DNA from: Comamonadaceae bacterium | Lineage (GTDB): Bacteria > Pseudomonadota > Gammaproteobacteria > Burkholderiales > Burkholderiaceae_C | Length of the DNA stretch: 64,000 nt | Assembly (NCBI GenBank): GCA_015999985.1 | Contig: JAECRA010000002.1 | Location: forward strand, 61,959 to 125,958 | Direction of reading: 5' to 3' | In this document: one piece after another, positions 27,676 to 35,857 of the stretch | How positions within the stretch are numbered: position 1 is the first letter of the stretch | How the letters are laid out: each line of letters begins with the position of its first letter | Notes under the pieces: generated by a model | The model's database searches: none | Seen by the model: only the letters and a program-made list of their open reading frames with translations | What the model was told of the DNA's origin: nothing | Made by a program: the position numbers and the translations under genes

Positions 27676-28516
27676 GAGGTTCCTCCTCCACGGCGTGTCC
27701 GGCGAACACCAGGTCTTCAATGCGAGCTTGCAGTGCCGCAAACTCTGGGCTGCCCACGCCTTGCGTCACGGAGTTAAGCTCAGCACGCACCCGACCGGGG
27801 TGTGGGGACAACACCAGAATACGTGTGCCGATGATGATGGCCTCCTCAATGGAGTGGGTCACAAACAGCGCAGTGAAATGAGTGTCTTGCCAAAGGCGCA
27901 GCAACTCTTGCTGCATCTTGCGGCGAGTGAGCGCATCAAGCGCCGCGTAAGGTTCATCCATCAGAAGCATTTCAGGCTCCATCGCCATCGCACGCGCAAT
28001 GGCCACCCTCTGCTTCATCCCCCCCGACAATGCATGTGGATAGGCGTCTGCAAACGCTTCCAGGCCCACCTTGACGATGTACTTCATCGCCCTGATTTCC
28101 GCGTCTGCACGGCCAAGGCGTCCCGAGGCCAGGAGCGGAAACATGACGTTGTGCCGCACCGTCTTCCATGGCAGCAACTGATCGAACTCCTGAAAAACCA
28201 TCATGCGGTCCGGCCCCGGCGCGTCGATCTCCCGTCCCGCAAGTCGAATGGCGCCTTCCACGGGCTTGAGGAAACCGCCCACGCCCTTGAGGAGAGTTGA
28301 CTTGCCGCAACCCGAAGGCCCCAGCAGTACGAAACGATCACCACGCCTGACCTGAAAACTGACACGGCAGGTTGCGGTGACCAGGTGATGGCGAGTCTTG
28401 TACTGAAGCGTCACGCCCTGAACATCGAGCAGCGGTGAAGGATCTGATGTCCATTCCGGCGTCGTTCCGCCCGCAGCGCCGTTCCTTCCCCCCTTCGCTA
28501 GAGCATCGCCTTCCAT
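27668..28516 (-). CDS. ABC transporter ATPase, NitT/TauT (SsuB/TauB) type
   Basis: A 282-residue ATPase. The Walker A motif is GPSGCGKST, the signature is LSGGMKQR, Walker B is LLMDEPYAALD, and the switch His is in FVTHSIEEA. The Q-loop region FQEFDQLLPWKTV is typical of SsuB/TauB homologues. ATG 28516 overlaps the binding-protein stop (TAATG); a longer upstream frame is rejected because it runs into that gene. It powers the permease that overlaps its end. Confidence 0.94.
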   Translation of the reverse strand: MEGDALAKGGRNGAAGGTTPEWTSDPSPLLDVQGVTLQYKTRHHLVTATCRVSFQVRRGDRFVLLGPSGCGKSTLLKGVGGFLKPVEGAIRLAGREIDAPGPDRMMVFQEFDQLLPWKTVRHNVMFPLLASGRLGRADAEIRAMKYIVKVGLEAFADAYPHALSGGMKQRVAIARAMAMEPEMLLMDEPYAALDALTRRKMQQELLRLWQDTHFTALFVTHSIEEAIIIGTRILVLSPHPGRVRAELNSVTQGVGSPEFAALQARIEDLVFAGHAVEEEPHA

Positions 28517-29541
28517 TACTTGGCGTCCTTGACGTAAGACTGCAATTCGGGAAAGAACACGTCTTGCCAAGTGGCAGGCTTGGACTGCAAGCGCTTGGTG
28601 GCATGCATGAAGTCGGAGATTTTGGTCAGGTTGAGCGGGGCCATAGTGAAGGCCACTACCTGGGGATCTTGCAACTGGCGGGCGATCTCTTCTACCGAAG
28701 CCTTGTCATTGGTCGCACGTTTGTAGATCTCCGCTGCCTCCTGGGGCTTTGCGTTGATTAGATCGACGGCATCTTTGTAGGCCGCTACAAAGGCTTTGAA
28801 GGTCTTGGGATTGGCACTGTGGAACTTGACAGGCGCATACACGACCGCTGAACCGTGCGGCCCGCCGAAAACCTCGTAGCTATCAAGCACTTTGCGAGCA
28901 CCCGCGTTCATCTCCAATTGCTGAAAAGGAGGGGCCGAGAAATGGCTTTTCACTTCTGTCTTGCCTGACGACAACATCGCGACCGCATCGGGATGTCCCA
29001 TGCCGACTGTATTGATATCGAGCTTGGCATGGTTTTCAAGACCAAACTCCTTGGCGGCGGCCATTTGAAGGATGAGCGCCTGGGTAGAGACCTTGACTGC
29101 AGGCAGTGCGATCTTGTCGGTGCCTCCGAAGTCCTTGATCGACTTGATGCGAGGGTCCACCGTGACCAGATAGACCGGCCCTATGCCCACAGGAGCCACC
29201 GCTTTGATAGCACCCTTGGTCTTGTCCCACAGTACGGCCATGTTCGCGTAGGCACCGCTGGCGAAATCCAGACTCCCCGACAGAATGGCATCTGTCATCT
29301 GCGAACTGCCAGAAAAGCGGCTCCAAGTCACTTTGAGGTCTTTAATTCCGGCTTGCGCTGCATGTTTTTCAAGCAGGTTCCGGTCACGCATGATGGTCAG
29401 CGGCAAATAGACCAGGCCGAATTGCTCAGCGATGCGAACTTCCTTGGTTTCGGCTCGTACCGGAGTTGACGCAGCAGCCATCAAGAATGACAGGGCCAAT
29501 GCGGCGCCTGTGCCAGAAATTTTGAAACTCTTCGTCATCAT
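28516..29541 (-). CDS. ABC transporter substrate-binding protein, SsuA/THI5/NMT1-like
   Basis: A 341-residue periplasmic binding protein with a signal peptide ending near PVRAET. The opening of the mature protein (EVRIAEQFGLVYLPLTIMRDRNLLEKHA) and SGSLDFASGAYANMAVLWDK are typical of the NMT1/SsuA-like fold. ATG 29541 (or 29538) follows GAAGGG. It is 29 bp after a Bug gene, so two different kinds of periplasmic receptor share one transcript. Sulfonate, taurine or carboxylate are possible ligands; the sequence does not decide. Confidence 0.88.
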   Translation of the reverse strand: MMTKSFKISGTGAALALSFLMAAASTPVRAETKEVRIAEQFGLVYLPLTIMRDRNLLEKHAAQAGIKDLKVTWSRFSGSSQMTDAILSGSLDFASGAYANMAVLWDKTKGAIKAVAPVGIGPVYLVTVDPRIKSIKDFGGTDKIALPAVKVSTQALILQMAAAKEFGLENHAKLDINTVGMGHPDAVAMLSSGKTEVKSHFSAPPFQQLEMNAGARKVLDSYEVFGGPHGSAVVYAPVKFHSANPKTFKAFVAAYKDAVDLINAKPQEAAEIYKRATNDKASVEEIARQLQDPQVVAFTMAPLNLTKISDFMHATKRLQSKPATWQDVFFPELQSYVKDAK

Positions 29542-29570
29542 GAAACCCTTCGAATGTGTGAAAAGCGAGC

Positions 29571-30533
29571 TCACTCCGCGCGCAACTTGTTTTCTTTCAC
29601 CAAGTTACCGTACTTGACGAACTCCGCCTGAAGGAAAGAATTGAATTCCTGCGGCGTTTGCCTGAGAGGCGTCGCGCCTAACGCATCTATGCGTTCGCGC
29701 ACATCGGGCATCTGCACGATCTGCCCTATTGCGTCGTTGAGCCTGGCTACCACCTCCGCAGGCAACTTGCCTGGGCCAATAAAGCCGAACCAACCCACTA
29801 TTTCGTAGCCGGGCAAGCCTTGTTCAGCCACCGTAGGCACATCGGGCATTTGCGCAGTGCGCTTGGGCGCTGTAACAGCGACCACTCTGAGCTTGCCGGA
29901 ATCCACCTGTGGCTTGATGCCGGTAAGAGTGAAGAAGGAATAGGTCGCCTCGCCAGTCATGACGGCCATCATGGAAGGTGGCGTTCCCTTGTAGCGCACA
30001 TGCACAGAGTCCATTCCCGACATCTTCTTGAGCAGCTCACCAGCCAGGAAAGCGTCTGCACTGGAGGTCGAATAGTTCAACTTGCCTGGATTGGCCTTTC
30101 CGTAGCGAATCAGTGAAGGAAGATCCCTGGCTTCATGCTGCGGCCACGTGACCACGTAAAAAGGTGAAGTGACCAGCCCGGCAATGGGCGTGAAGTCCTT
30201 GGCCGCGTCGTATGAAAGATTGGGATACAGCGCCTTGTTCACTGAAAAGCCGGAGGTCAGCAAGCCAATGGTGTAGCCGTCCGGAGCGGCTTGCGCCACT
30301 GCTGCGGTACCAATCTGAGTATCTGCACCGGGCTTGTTTTCGATCACTACGGGTTGGCCGAGCAGAGGCGAAAGCTTGCTGCCCACTAGCCGAGCCAAGA
30401 CATCCACGCCCCCACCTGGCGGGAACGGAACAACTATGCGGAGCGGCTTATCCGGCCAGGCTGCCCAGGAGAGCGAAGGTGTGGCCAATGCAGTCAGAGC
30501 AGCAGCCATGAAGAAAACAGTGCGTCTATTCAT
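29571..30533 (-). CDS. Bug/TctC-family periplasmic receptor, copy 5, first gene of ABC operon
   Basis: A 320-residue receptor with signal peptide (cleavage near LSWAAW). The core is WPDKPLRIVVPFPPGGGVD, VVIENKPGADTQIG, APDGYTIGLLTSG and HVRYKGTPPSMMAVMTGE. ATG 30533 follows AAGGAGACGAG. Heading an ABC operon is unusual for a Bug, whose known partners are tripartite TctA/TctB systems. Two TTC-N9-GAA palindromes lie directly upstream. Confidence 0.93.
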   Translation of the reverse strand: MNRRTVFFMAAALTALATPSLSWAAWPDKPLRIVVPFPPGGGVDVLARLVGSKLSPLLGQPVVIENKPGADTQIGTAAVAQAAPDGYTIGLLTSGFSVNKALYPNLSYDAAKDFTPIAGLVTSPFYVVTWPQHEARDLPSLIRYGKANPGKLNYSTSSADAFLAGELLKKMSGMDSVHVRYKGTPPSMMAVMTGEATYSFFTLTGIKPQVDSGKLRVVAVTAPKRTAQMPDVPTVAEQGLPGYEIVGWFGFIGPGKLPAEVVARLNDAIGQIVQMPDVRERIDALGATPLRQTPQEFNSFLQAEFVKYGNLVKENKLRAE

Positions 30534-30547
30534 CTCGTCTCCTTAAG

Positions 30548-30584
30548 TTCCATATAATGGAACCATCCTTCCTTTTAATGGAAA
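30548..30584 (-). promoter_or_regulatory. Tandem TTC-N9-GAA operators before the Bug - ABC operon
   Basis: TTCCATATAATGGAAC (30548-30563; arms TTCCAT/ATGGAA) and TTCCTTTTAATGGAAA (30569-30584) are spaced 21 bp, the same phase as the tandem sites at 22473-22509. The first has the best symmetry of all copies. They begin 15 bp upstream of the ATG at 30533. Confidence 0.65.
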
Positions 30585-30666
30585 ACGAATAATGAGCACC
30601 ATCAAGCAACCTGTCAACAGGGTTGACACCTGTTGATTGCCTGGCTTTAGTGTTTTCATTTATGTA

Positions 30667-30691
30667 GAATATATATTCCACTTAGTAGAAC
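30667..30691 (+). promoter_or_regulatory. Operator before the PaaK-like ligase gene
   Basis: GAATATATATTC (30667-30678) is a perfect 12-bp palindrome, and it overlaps TTCCACTTAGTAGAAC (30676-30691), a TTC-N9-GAAC element. The overlap of a GAA..TTC palindrome with a TTC-N9-GAAC element repeats the design seen at 14360-14385. The start codon at 30702 follows AAGGATGAAC. Confidence 0.6.
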
Positions 30692-30701
30692 AAGGATGAA
30701 C

Positions 30702-32102
30702 ATGACAGGAGACATCTTCAACCTCGGTCCTGCCGTTACCGATGCCGTGGCGCGGCGCGATGCGGTGGCTTATATGGCCGCGCTGGACGATCACCGTATG
30801 CGCAAGCTGGGGCCTCAGTTGGCCTGGTGCTTCGCCAATGAGTTCTACGGAGCCAAGATGCGTGAAGCGGGGATTGAAGATCCGCGCGACATTCGCACCA
30901 TTGATCAGTTCCGGTCCCTGCCTTCCTTCATGAACAAAGCCTGGCACCGCGAATCGCAGGCGTTATCACTTGAAAAATACGGCCATCCATTCGGTCTGCA
31001 CCTTTGCGCCAACCTGGAAGACGTGCTTCACGTAGCGGGCACCTCCGGCACCACAGGCTTGCCCACGTTCTACCTATTCACCAAGAAGGATCTCGACCTC
31101 ACCTTCCTGACGCTGACCCGGATGTTCAGAGCTTGCGGACTACGCAAGGGCGATACGGTGCTGCATCTGTACGGACTCAGCATGTGGGTCGCTGGCACAA
31201 CCATGATCCAGGCGGCCGAATCCATGGGTGTGAGACCTATCCCGCTTGGAGCAGAAGCTGGCGTCACCAAAGCACTGCAGTACATAGAAATGTGCAGGCC
31301 TGCGGCGTTGTTCTGCACGCCGTCCATGCTCTCGCATTTGGTCGAACGTGCGCCGCAGCAGTTGGGCAAGCCGTTGTCTGCATTCGGCATTCAGCGAATC
31401 ATCTCCGGCGGCGAACCTGGATTGGCCATTCCGGAAATGCGCCAGCGCCTGCAAAAAGGTTCCGGCGCCAAGCTTTTTGACACCAGTGGCGGCGCATGGA
31501 CCAACGCGGCCTGTGACTGCGGAGGTCCCGACCACATGGGCCAGCACGTCTGGGGCGAAGACTACTGCTTTCGCTACGATCTGGTCGATCCGCAGACGCG
31601 CAAGCCACTGCCATTGGTGGATGGCCAGATTGGCGAAGCTATCCACACCGGGCTGGAGTATCAAGCGGCGCCTGCGCTGCGCTACGCCAGCGGAGACGTT
31701 TTGAAGCTCATGGTGGGCGAGTGTCCGAACTGCGGACATTTCGGAGCGCGCTTCAGCTTTGTCGGCCGCGCCGATGACCTCATGAACATCAGCGGCGTGA
31801 AGGTTTATCCGACTGCGGTGAAGGAAGTCGTTGAAAGCCTTTCACCAGATATTTCCGGCCAGATGCAGATTGTTCTGGACCAGCCACCACCGCGAGTCGT
31901 GCCGCCGTTGAAGCTGACTGTAGAGGCAGCGTCCCATGTGGCCGAGTCAGCCTGGGAAAGCCTGGCCACCAGCATCGAGGCCAAGATCCATCTGGCGCTC
32001 AAGATTCGAACTCAGGTCACCGTCGTGGCGGCCGGCACCCTGGCCACTTCCAACCTGAAAACCAAGTTAGTCCACGTGGTTTCTAGTCCACCCCCCGCCT
32101 AA
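30702..32102 (+). CDS. PaaK-like AMP-forming acyl-CoA ligase (phenylacetate-CoA ligase family)
   Basis: A 466-residue adenylate-forming ligase that should activate a carboxylic acid with ATP and CoA. The P-loop AGTSGTTGLP is near residues 110-120, with FVGRADDLMNISGVKVYP as the hinge and C-terminal motif. Two cysteine-containing segments, ACDCGGPDH (about 270) and GECPNCGHFGARF (about 340), resemble the zinc-binding insertion found in part of the PaaK family. ATG 30702 is preferred because AAGG lies 6 bp before it; an ATG two codons earlier directly abuts AAGG. It opens the plus-strand catabolic group. The acid activated is unknown; being in the PaaK family does not make it phenylacetate. Confidence 0.82.
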   Translation: MTGDIFNLGPAVTDAVARRDAVAYMAALDDHRMRKLGPQLAWCFANEFYGAKMREAGIEDPRDIRTIDQFRSLPSFMNKAWHRESQALSLEKYGHPFGLHLCANLEDVLHVAGTSGTTGLPTFYLFTKKDLDLTFLTLTRMFRACGLRKGDTVLHLYGLSMWVAGTTMIQAAESMGVRPIPLGAEAGVTKALQYIEMCRPAALFCTPSMLSHLVERAPQQLGKPLSAFGIQRIISGGEPGLAIPEMRQRLQKGSGAKLFDTSGGAWTNAACDCGGPDHMGQHVWGEDYCFRYDLVDPQTRKPLPLVDGQIGEAIHTGLEYQAAPALRYASGDVLKLMVGECPNCGHFGARFSFVGRADDLMNISGVKVYPTAVKEVVESLSPDISGQMQIVLDQPPPRVVPPLKLTVEAASHVAESAWESLATSIEAKIHLALKIRTQVTVVAAGTLATSNLKTKLVHVVSSPPPA

Positions 32103-32125
32103 CAAGGCCAGAATTAGCCGAGCTG

Positions 32126-32162
32126 TTCGCATATATAGAAAGATTTCTTTGAGATATAGAAC
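32126..32162 (+). promoter_or_regulatory. Operator pair before the second CaiB-family gene
   Basis: TTCGCATATATAGAAA (32126-32141) is a TTC-N9-GAA element, and CTTTGAGATATAGAAC (32147-32162) is a weaker copy, again 21 bp apart. They lie in the 86-bp gap after the ligase gene, so the downstream group may have its own regulated promoter. Confidence 0.5.
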
Positions 32163-32188
32163 AGGGTAGCATCCACTCAAACATCTAC

Positions 32189-33391
32189 ATGAAAAATCAA
32201 ACCACCCCAAATATGACAAATTCAGGACATCCTTTGGCCGGTGTCAAGGTCGTCGAATTTTGCCAAGTGGCGGCAGGCCCCTTTTGCGGAATGCTGCTGG
32301 CTGATTACGGTGCGGATGTCGTCAAGATCGAGCCACTGGAAGGCGACACCCTGCGCCAGTGGCCACCGATCAAGAACGGCGACTCAGAGAATTTTGCCTC
32401 TCTGAACCGCTCCAAACGCTCCATTGCACTGGACCTGAAAAAACCGGCTGATCTGGAATTGGCGCGCCGCCTGGTATTGGAGGCTGATGTGCTTGTAGAG
32501 AACAATCGGGCTGGGGCGATGGAGCGCCTGGGTCTGGGCTGGTCCTGGTTCAAAGAGCACAAACCCACGCTTATCTACTGCTCCATCTCAGCATACGGCC
32601 AGGACGGCCCTCGTTCCGGCGAAGGTGGCTTTGACTTGACCATGCAGGCAGCCGCTGGCGTGATGAGCGTGACGGGCGAGGCCGATGGCGCCCCCGTTAA
32701 ATGCGGCGTCCCCATTGCAGACTTCACGGCCGGGCTTTACGCTGCTTTCTCAATCAGCTCCGCCCTTGCCCGGCTGCGCGGTGGTGGCGAGAACGCCCAA
32801 GGCTGCCATATTGATGTCCCCATGTTCGCCACCACCCTGGCAGTGGGCGCACTGCAGACCAGCGAGTATTTCGGAACCGACCGTAACCCGCGTCGCCTGG
32901 GTTCTGCCCACCCTCGCAATGCGCCCTACCGCGCATTCAAATGTGCAGACGGCTGGTTCGCTATCGCTGCAGGCAACAACAAGCTATGGCGTTCTGTTTG
33001 CGAAGTTGCCAATACACCCGAGCTACTGGAAGACGAGCGCTTTGCAACCCCAGGTCTGCGAGCAGCCAACCAGGACGCACTTAAAGATCTGCTGGAAGTG
33101 AAGTTTGCCCACGCCAGCATCAAGGATTGGGTAAGCCGATTCGCCGATGCAGGTGTACCGTCTGCACCGATCAACGGATTCGCAGAGGCGCTTGCAGACC
33201 CCCAGGCCGAACACCTGCAACTGGTTCACCCCATGAGCTTGCCTGGTGGCACAGAGACCCGCACCGTAGGGTGCCCTGTGCGCTTTGACGGAGATGTGAT
33301 TGAAGTCAACACACGTCCTCCAGCCCTCAATGAACATGGCAAAGTGCTTAGAACCATCTATGAGAGCACGCCCACCACTGTAGAAAGCTAA
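32189..33391 (+). CDS. CaiB/BaiF-family protein, copy 2, lacking the usual nucleophilic Asp
   Basis: A 400-residue member of the type III CoA-transferase fold, with opening HPLAGVKVVEFCQVAAGPFCGMLL cut short here by rule (residues 14 to 37), KIEPLEGDTLRQW and VENNRAGAMERLGLGW. At the position of the catalytic Asp (FrcA Asp169; Asp204 in the copy at 21211) it reads HIDVPMFATT, so residue 214 is Ala. The His/Asp pair of the racemase branch (GHDINY) is also absent (GGFDLTM). It may use another residue or be a non-transferase such as a CoA-binding isomerase. The dioxygenase gene follows after 3 bp, so the two are co-translated. Confidence 0.85.
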   Translation: MKNQTTPNMTNSGHPLAGVKVVEFCQVAAGPFCGMLLADYGADVVKIEPLEGDTLRQWPPIKNGDSENFASLNRSKRSIALDLKKPADLELARRLVLEADVLVENNRAGAMERLGLGWSWFKEHKPTLIYCSISAYGQDGPRSGEGGFDLTMQAAAGVMSVTGEADGAPVKCGVPIADFTAGLYAAFSISSALARLRGGGENAQGCHIDVPMFATTLAVGALQTSEYFGTDRNPRRLGSAHPRNAPYRAFKCADGWFAIAAGNNKLWRSVCEVANTPELLEDERFATPGLRAANQDALKDLLEVKFAHASIKDWVSRFADAGVPSAPINGFAEALADPQAEHLQLVHPMSLPGGTETRTVGCPVRFDGDVIEVNTRPPALNEHGKVLRTIYESTPTTVES

Positions 33392-33394
33392 AAG

Positions 33395-34057
33395 ATGAAC
33401 ACTGCTACTGAGCCCCGGATCGACCCGCTCGTCCAAGCCAAGTCGCTCGCGCCGCTGCGCGAATTCATTGCCACGACCACCCGTATCGTGGAGCAGGATC
33501 AACCTGAGCCCGAACGCGTTGAAGCGGTTCGTGCGGCGTTGACTACCTTGATTGCCAATGACACCTGGCTGCCGGAATCGGCGGCGCAACCTCACCCAGA
33601 GCACTACCAGCAATACCTGTTGCACTGCGATCCCCTGGAGCGCTTTAGCGTCGTGAGCTTCGTGTGGGGGCCTGGCCAACGCACGCCCGTGCACGATCAC
33701 ATGGTGTGGGGGCTGATTGGCATGCTTCGCGGCGCGGAAACCGGTCAAAGCTTTACAAGAAATGGTGTGGGCGAGCTCGTGCCGCATGGCGACGCGGCCA
33801 CCTTGAATCCTGGCGACATCGAATTGGTGTCACCAAGCACCGGTGATATTCATCAGGTGTCCAACGTCTACGATGATCGCGTCTCGATCAGTATCCATGT
33901 CTACGGCGGCAACATCGGCGCTGTCTCTCGGCACGTGTTCGATCTTCAAAGCGGCGCGGTCAAACCCTTCGTATCGGGCTATTCGTCGCCGCAAATGCCA
34001 AACCTCTGGGATTTATCGCACATCGTCCGTGAGCGCATTCAAAAGGAGGGGGCGTGA
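33395..34057 (+). CDS. mdo: 3-Mercaptopropionate dioxygenase (cysteine-dioxygenase-like cupin)
   Basis: A 220-residue non-heme iron thiol dioxygenase. WGPGQRTPVHDHMVWG and GDIHQVSN supply the iron ligands His100, His102 and His153. Ser166, His168 and Tyr170 form the outer-sphere triad, Gln73 is kept, and Arg179 aligns with Arg168 of the Pseudomonas aeruginosa enzyme PA2602 that binds the substrate carboxylate. These features separate 3-mercaptopropionate dioxygenases from classical cysteine dioxygenase. The enzyme converts 3-mercaptopropionate to 3-sulfinopropionate with O2. It is tightly packed between a CaiB-family gene (3 bp) and a crotonase (4-bp GTGA overlap). Cysteine or another thiol-acid could also be accepted. 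Confidence 0.88.
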   Translation: MNTATEPRIDPLVQAKSLAPLREFIATTTRIVEQDQPEPERVEAVRAALTTLIANDTWLPESAAQPHPEHYQQYLLHCDPLERFSVVSFVWGPGQRTPVHDHMVWGLIGMLRGAETGQSFTRNGVGELVPHGDAATLNPGDIELVSPSTGDIHQVSNVYDDRVSISIHVYGGNIGAVSRHVFDLQSGAVKPFVSGYSSPQMPNLWDLSHIVRERIQKEGA

Positions 34058-34803
34058 TCGAGTTTTCGAATGTAGATCAGGTAGCGGTCGCGACCCTTGC
34101 CAATCCGGCCAGAGGCAACGCGCTTTCAGAATCCATGGTGGAAAACCTGATCGCATGGATTACTGAGTGCGTGGCCGATCAATCCGTCCACACGCTGGTA
34201 TTGACCTCCACCGGCTCGCATTTCTGCACAGGGTTTGATCTGGGCGCCGAGCCTCCTGAGACTGGCGATGAAGGTATCGTCAGCCGCGCAGCAACTGACG
34301 GCCCCCTCCTCTGGCGCTTTGCCCGGATTGAACACCTTCTGTCCCTGTTATGGAATGCCCCGTTGCGCACGGTGGCCGTGGCACAGGGCCGCACCTGGGG
34401 AGCGGGTGCAGACCTTTTCGCAGCATGTGACTTGCGCTATGCGAGCCCCCAAACCGAATGGCGCTTTCCAGGCGCCGGTTTCGGGCTGGTTCTAGGTACG
34501 CGCAGACTTGCCACCCTGGTGGGGCAACCACGCGCCATGGACTGGGTGGCGCACGGTCGCCGCATCGACGCAGAAAACGCTGATTCTGCCGGATTAGCGA
34601 CTGCGCTTCTGGGCGAATCCGACCGCTGGCGCGACGAACTTCCCACGCTGGCTGTGGATCGATCCACCTATGCGCAACTCAAGGCCGCCACCCGGCCAGA
34701 CCAGAGCCCCACTGATCTCACCGCGCTGGTGAGATCCGCCGCACTGCCCGGCTTGGCAGACCGGCTTGAAAAATACAAGAACAGCAGCAAACCTCGTAAG
34801 TAA
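34054..34803 (+). CDS. Enoyl-CoA hydratase/isomerase (crotonase) family protein, copy 1
   Basis: A 249-residue crotonase-fold protein starting at GTG 34054, overlapping the dioxygenase stop. The oxyanion segments are FCTGFDLGA and GRTWGAGADLFAACDLRYAS. The two catalytic Glu positions of rat enoyl-CoA hydratase are altered: Glu144 aligns with Asp in GAGADL, and Glu164 aligns with Gly or Ala in FPGAGFG. Hydration by the usual mechanism is therefore doubtful. In Variovorax thiodipropionate degradation, crotonase-type enzymes are implicated in breaking the thioether after CoA activation; a comparable lyase role is possible here but inferred only. Confidence 0.85.
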   Translation: MIEFSNVDQVAVATLANPARGNALSESMVENLIAWITECVADQSVHTLVLTSTGSHFCTGFDLGAEPPETGDEGIVSRAATDGPLLWRFARIEHLLSLLWNAPLRTVAVAQGRTWGAGADLFAACDLRYASPQTEWRFPGAGFGLVLGTRRLATLVGQPRAMDWVAHGRRIDAENADSAGLATALLGESDRWRDELPTLAVDRSTYAQLKAATRPDQSPTDLTALVRSAALPGLADRLEKYKNSSKPRK

Positions 34804-34855
34804 GTACCTAACAACCGATCCCGGAGACAACCTTTTTTTAATCAAAGGAAAGATC

Positions 34856-35839
34856 ATGAGCAAACCACAACGCCTACGCCTGCTGGCCCCTCTGGCCGTC
34901 ATGTTTCCCTCTCTGCTGACGAGCTCAAAAGCTTCTGCACAAGCAGCCCCCTGGCCATCTTCTCCAATCCGGATGGTGGTGCCTTTCCCACCCGGCGGCT
35001 CTTCGGACATCCTTACGCGTCTGGTGGCCGACAACATGGCCAAGTTACTGGGCGCCAACATCTTCATCGACAACCGTCCCGGCGGTACCACTCAGGTGGG
35101 TACGGAGTTCGTGGCCAACGCCGCGCCTGACGGCAATACATTGTTGATGGCAGCTTCCAGCAGCTTTACCCAACTGCCCAACCTGCGCAAGCTCAACTAC
35201 AGCTTTTCCAGCTTTGAAACTGCCGGTGGCGTCGCCGACTACATCGCCGTGATGGCCGTGCGCAAGACACTGCCCATCAAGACCATGAAGGAATTTATTG
35301 CTTACGCGAAAGCGAACCCGGGCAAGCTCTCCTTCGGCTCCGCCGGTGAGGCATCAGCTGGTCACGTTTTCGGCCTGACGCTCGCGCACGACACCGGCAT
35401 CAAGGTGCTGCACGTGCCCTATAAAGGCTCTGTGGCGGCAGTCAACGACCTCGTAGCGGGCCAGATCGATTTCATCATCGACGGTGCAGCCACCCCCATG
35501 GTCAAGGCAGACCGCATCCAACCGCTTTCAGTGTTCTACAAAAAACGTCACCCGGATCTTCCGGATGTGCCGACGCTCTCGGAAACCGGCTACGACATCA
35601 ATCTTGCGAGGGGTGCTGGCTGGGGCTTGATGGCGCCTAAAGGCACGCCCAAGGCCATTATGGACAAGCTCTCCAATGCGTTGCACAAATCTCTTGAAAC
35701 CAAGGAATTGCAAGACGCCATGGTTCGCGCCAACACCATCGCGGCCTGGACGCCACCCGAAGAGTTCAAAAAAGCGATTCTTGCCGATGAAAAGATGCTT
35801 GGCACCCTGCTGCCCGCCATTGGCATCCGCGGTAACTGA
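34856..35839 (+). CDS. Bug/TctC-family periplasmic receptor, copy 6
   Basis: A 327-residue receptor. ATG 34856 follows AAAGGAAAGATC and begins a signal peptide ending near ASAQA. The core is WPSSPIRMVVPFPPGGSSD, IFIDNRPGGTTQVG, AAPDGNTLL and HVPYKGSVAAVNDLVAGQID. It is in line with the crotonase (52 bp upstream) and the NDP-forming synthetase downstream, so it should serve the same substrate. Its GGSSD ligand loop is like copy 7 rather than copies 3-5. Confidence 0.93.
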   Translation: MSKPQRLRLLAPLAVMFPSLLTSSKASAQAAPWPSSPIRMVVPFPPGGSSDILTRLVADNMAKLLGANIFIDNRPGGTTQVGTEFVANAAPDGNTLLMAASSSFTQLPNLRKLNYSFSSFETAGGVADYIAVMAVRKTLPIKTMKEFIAYAKANPGKLSFGSAGEASAGHVFGLTLAHDTGIKVLHVPYKGSVAAVNDLVAGQIDFIIDGAATPMVKADRIQPLSVFYKKRHPDLPDVPTLSETGYDINLARGAGWGLMAPKGTPKAIMDKLSNALHKSLETKELQDAMVRANTIAAWTPPEEFKKAILADEKMLGTLLPAIGIRGN

Positions 35840-35857
35840 TTGACTCCAATTTCTCCA

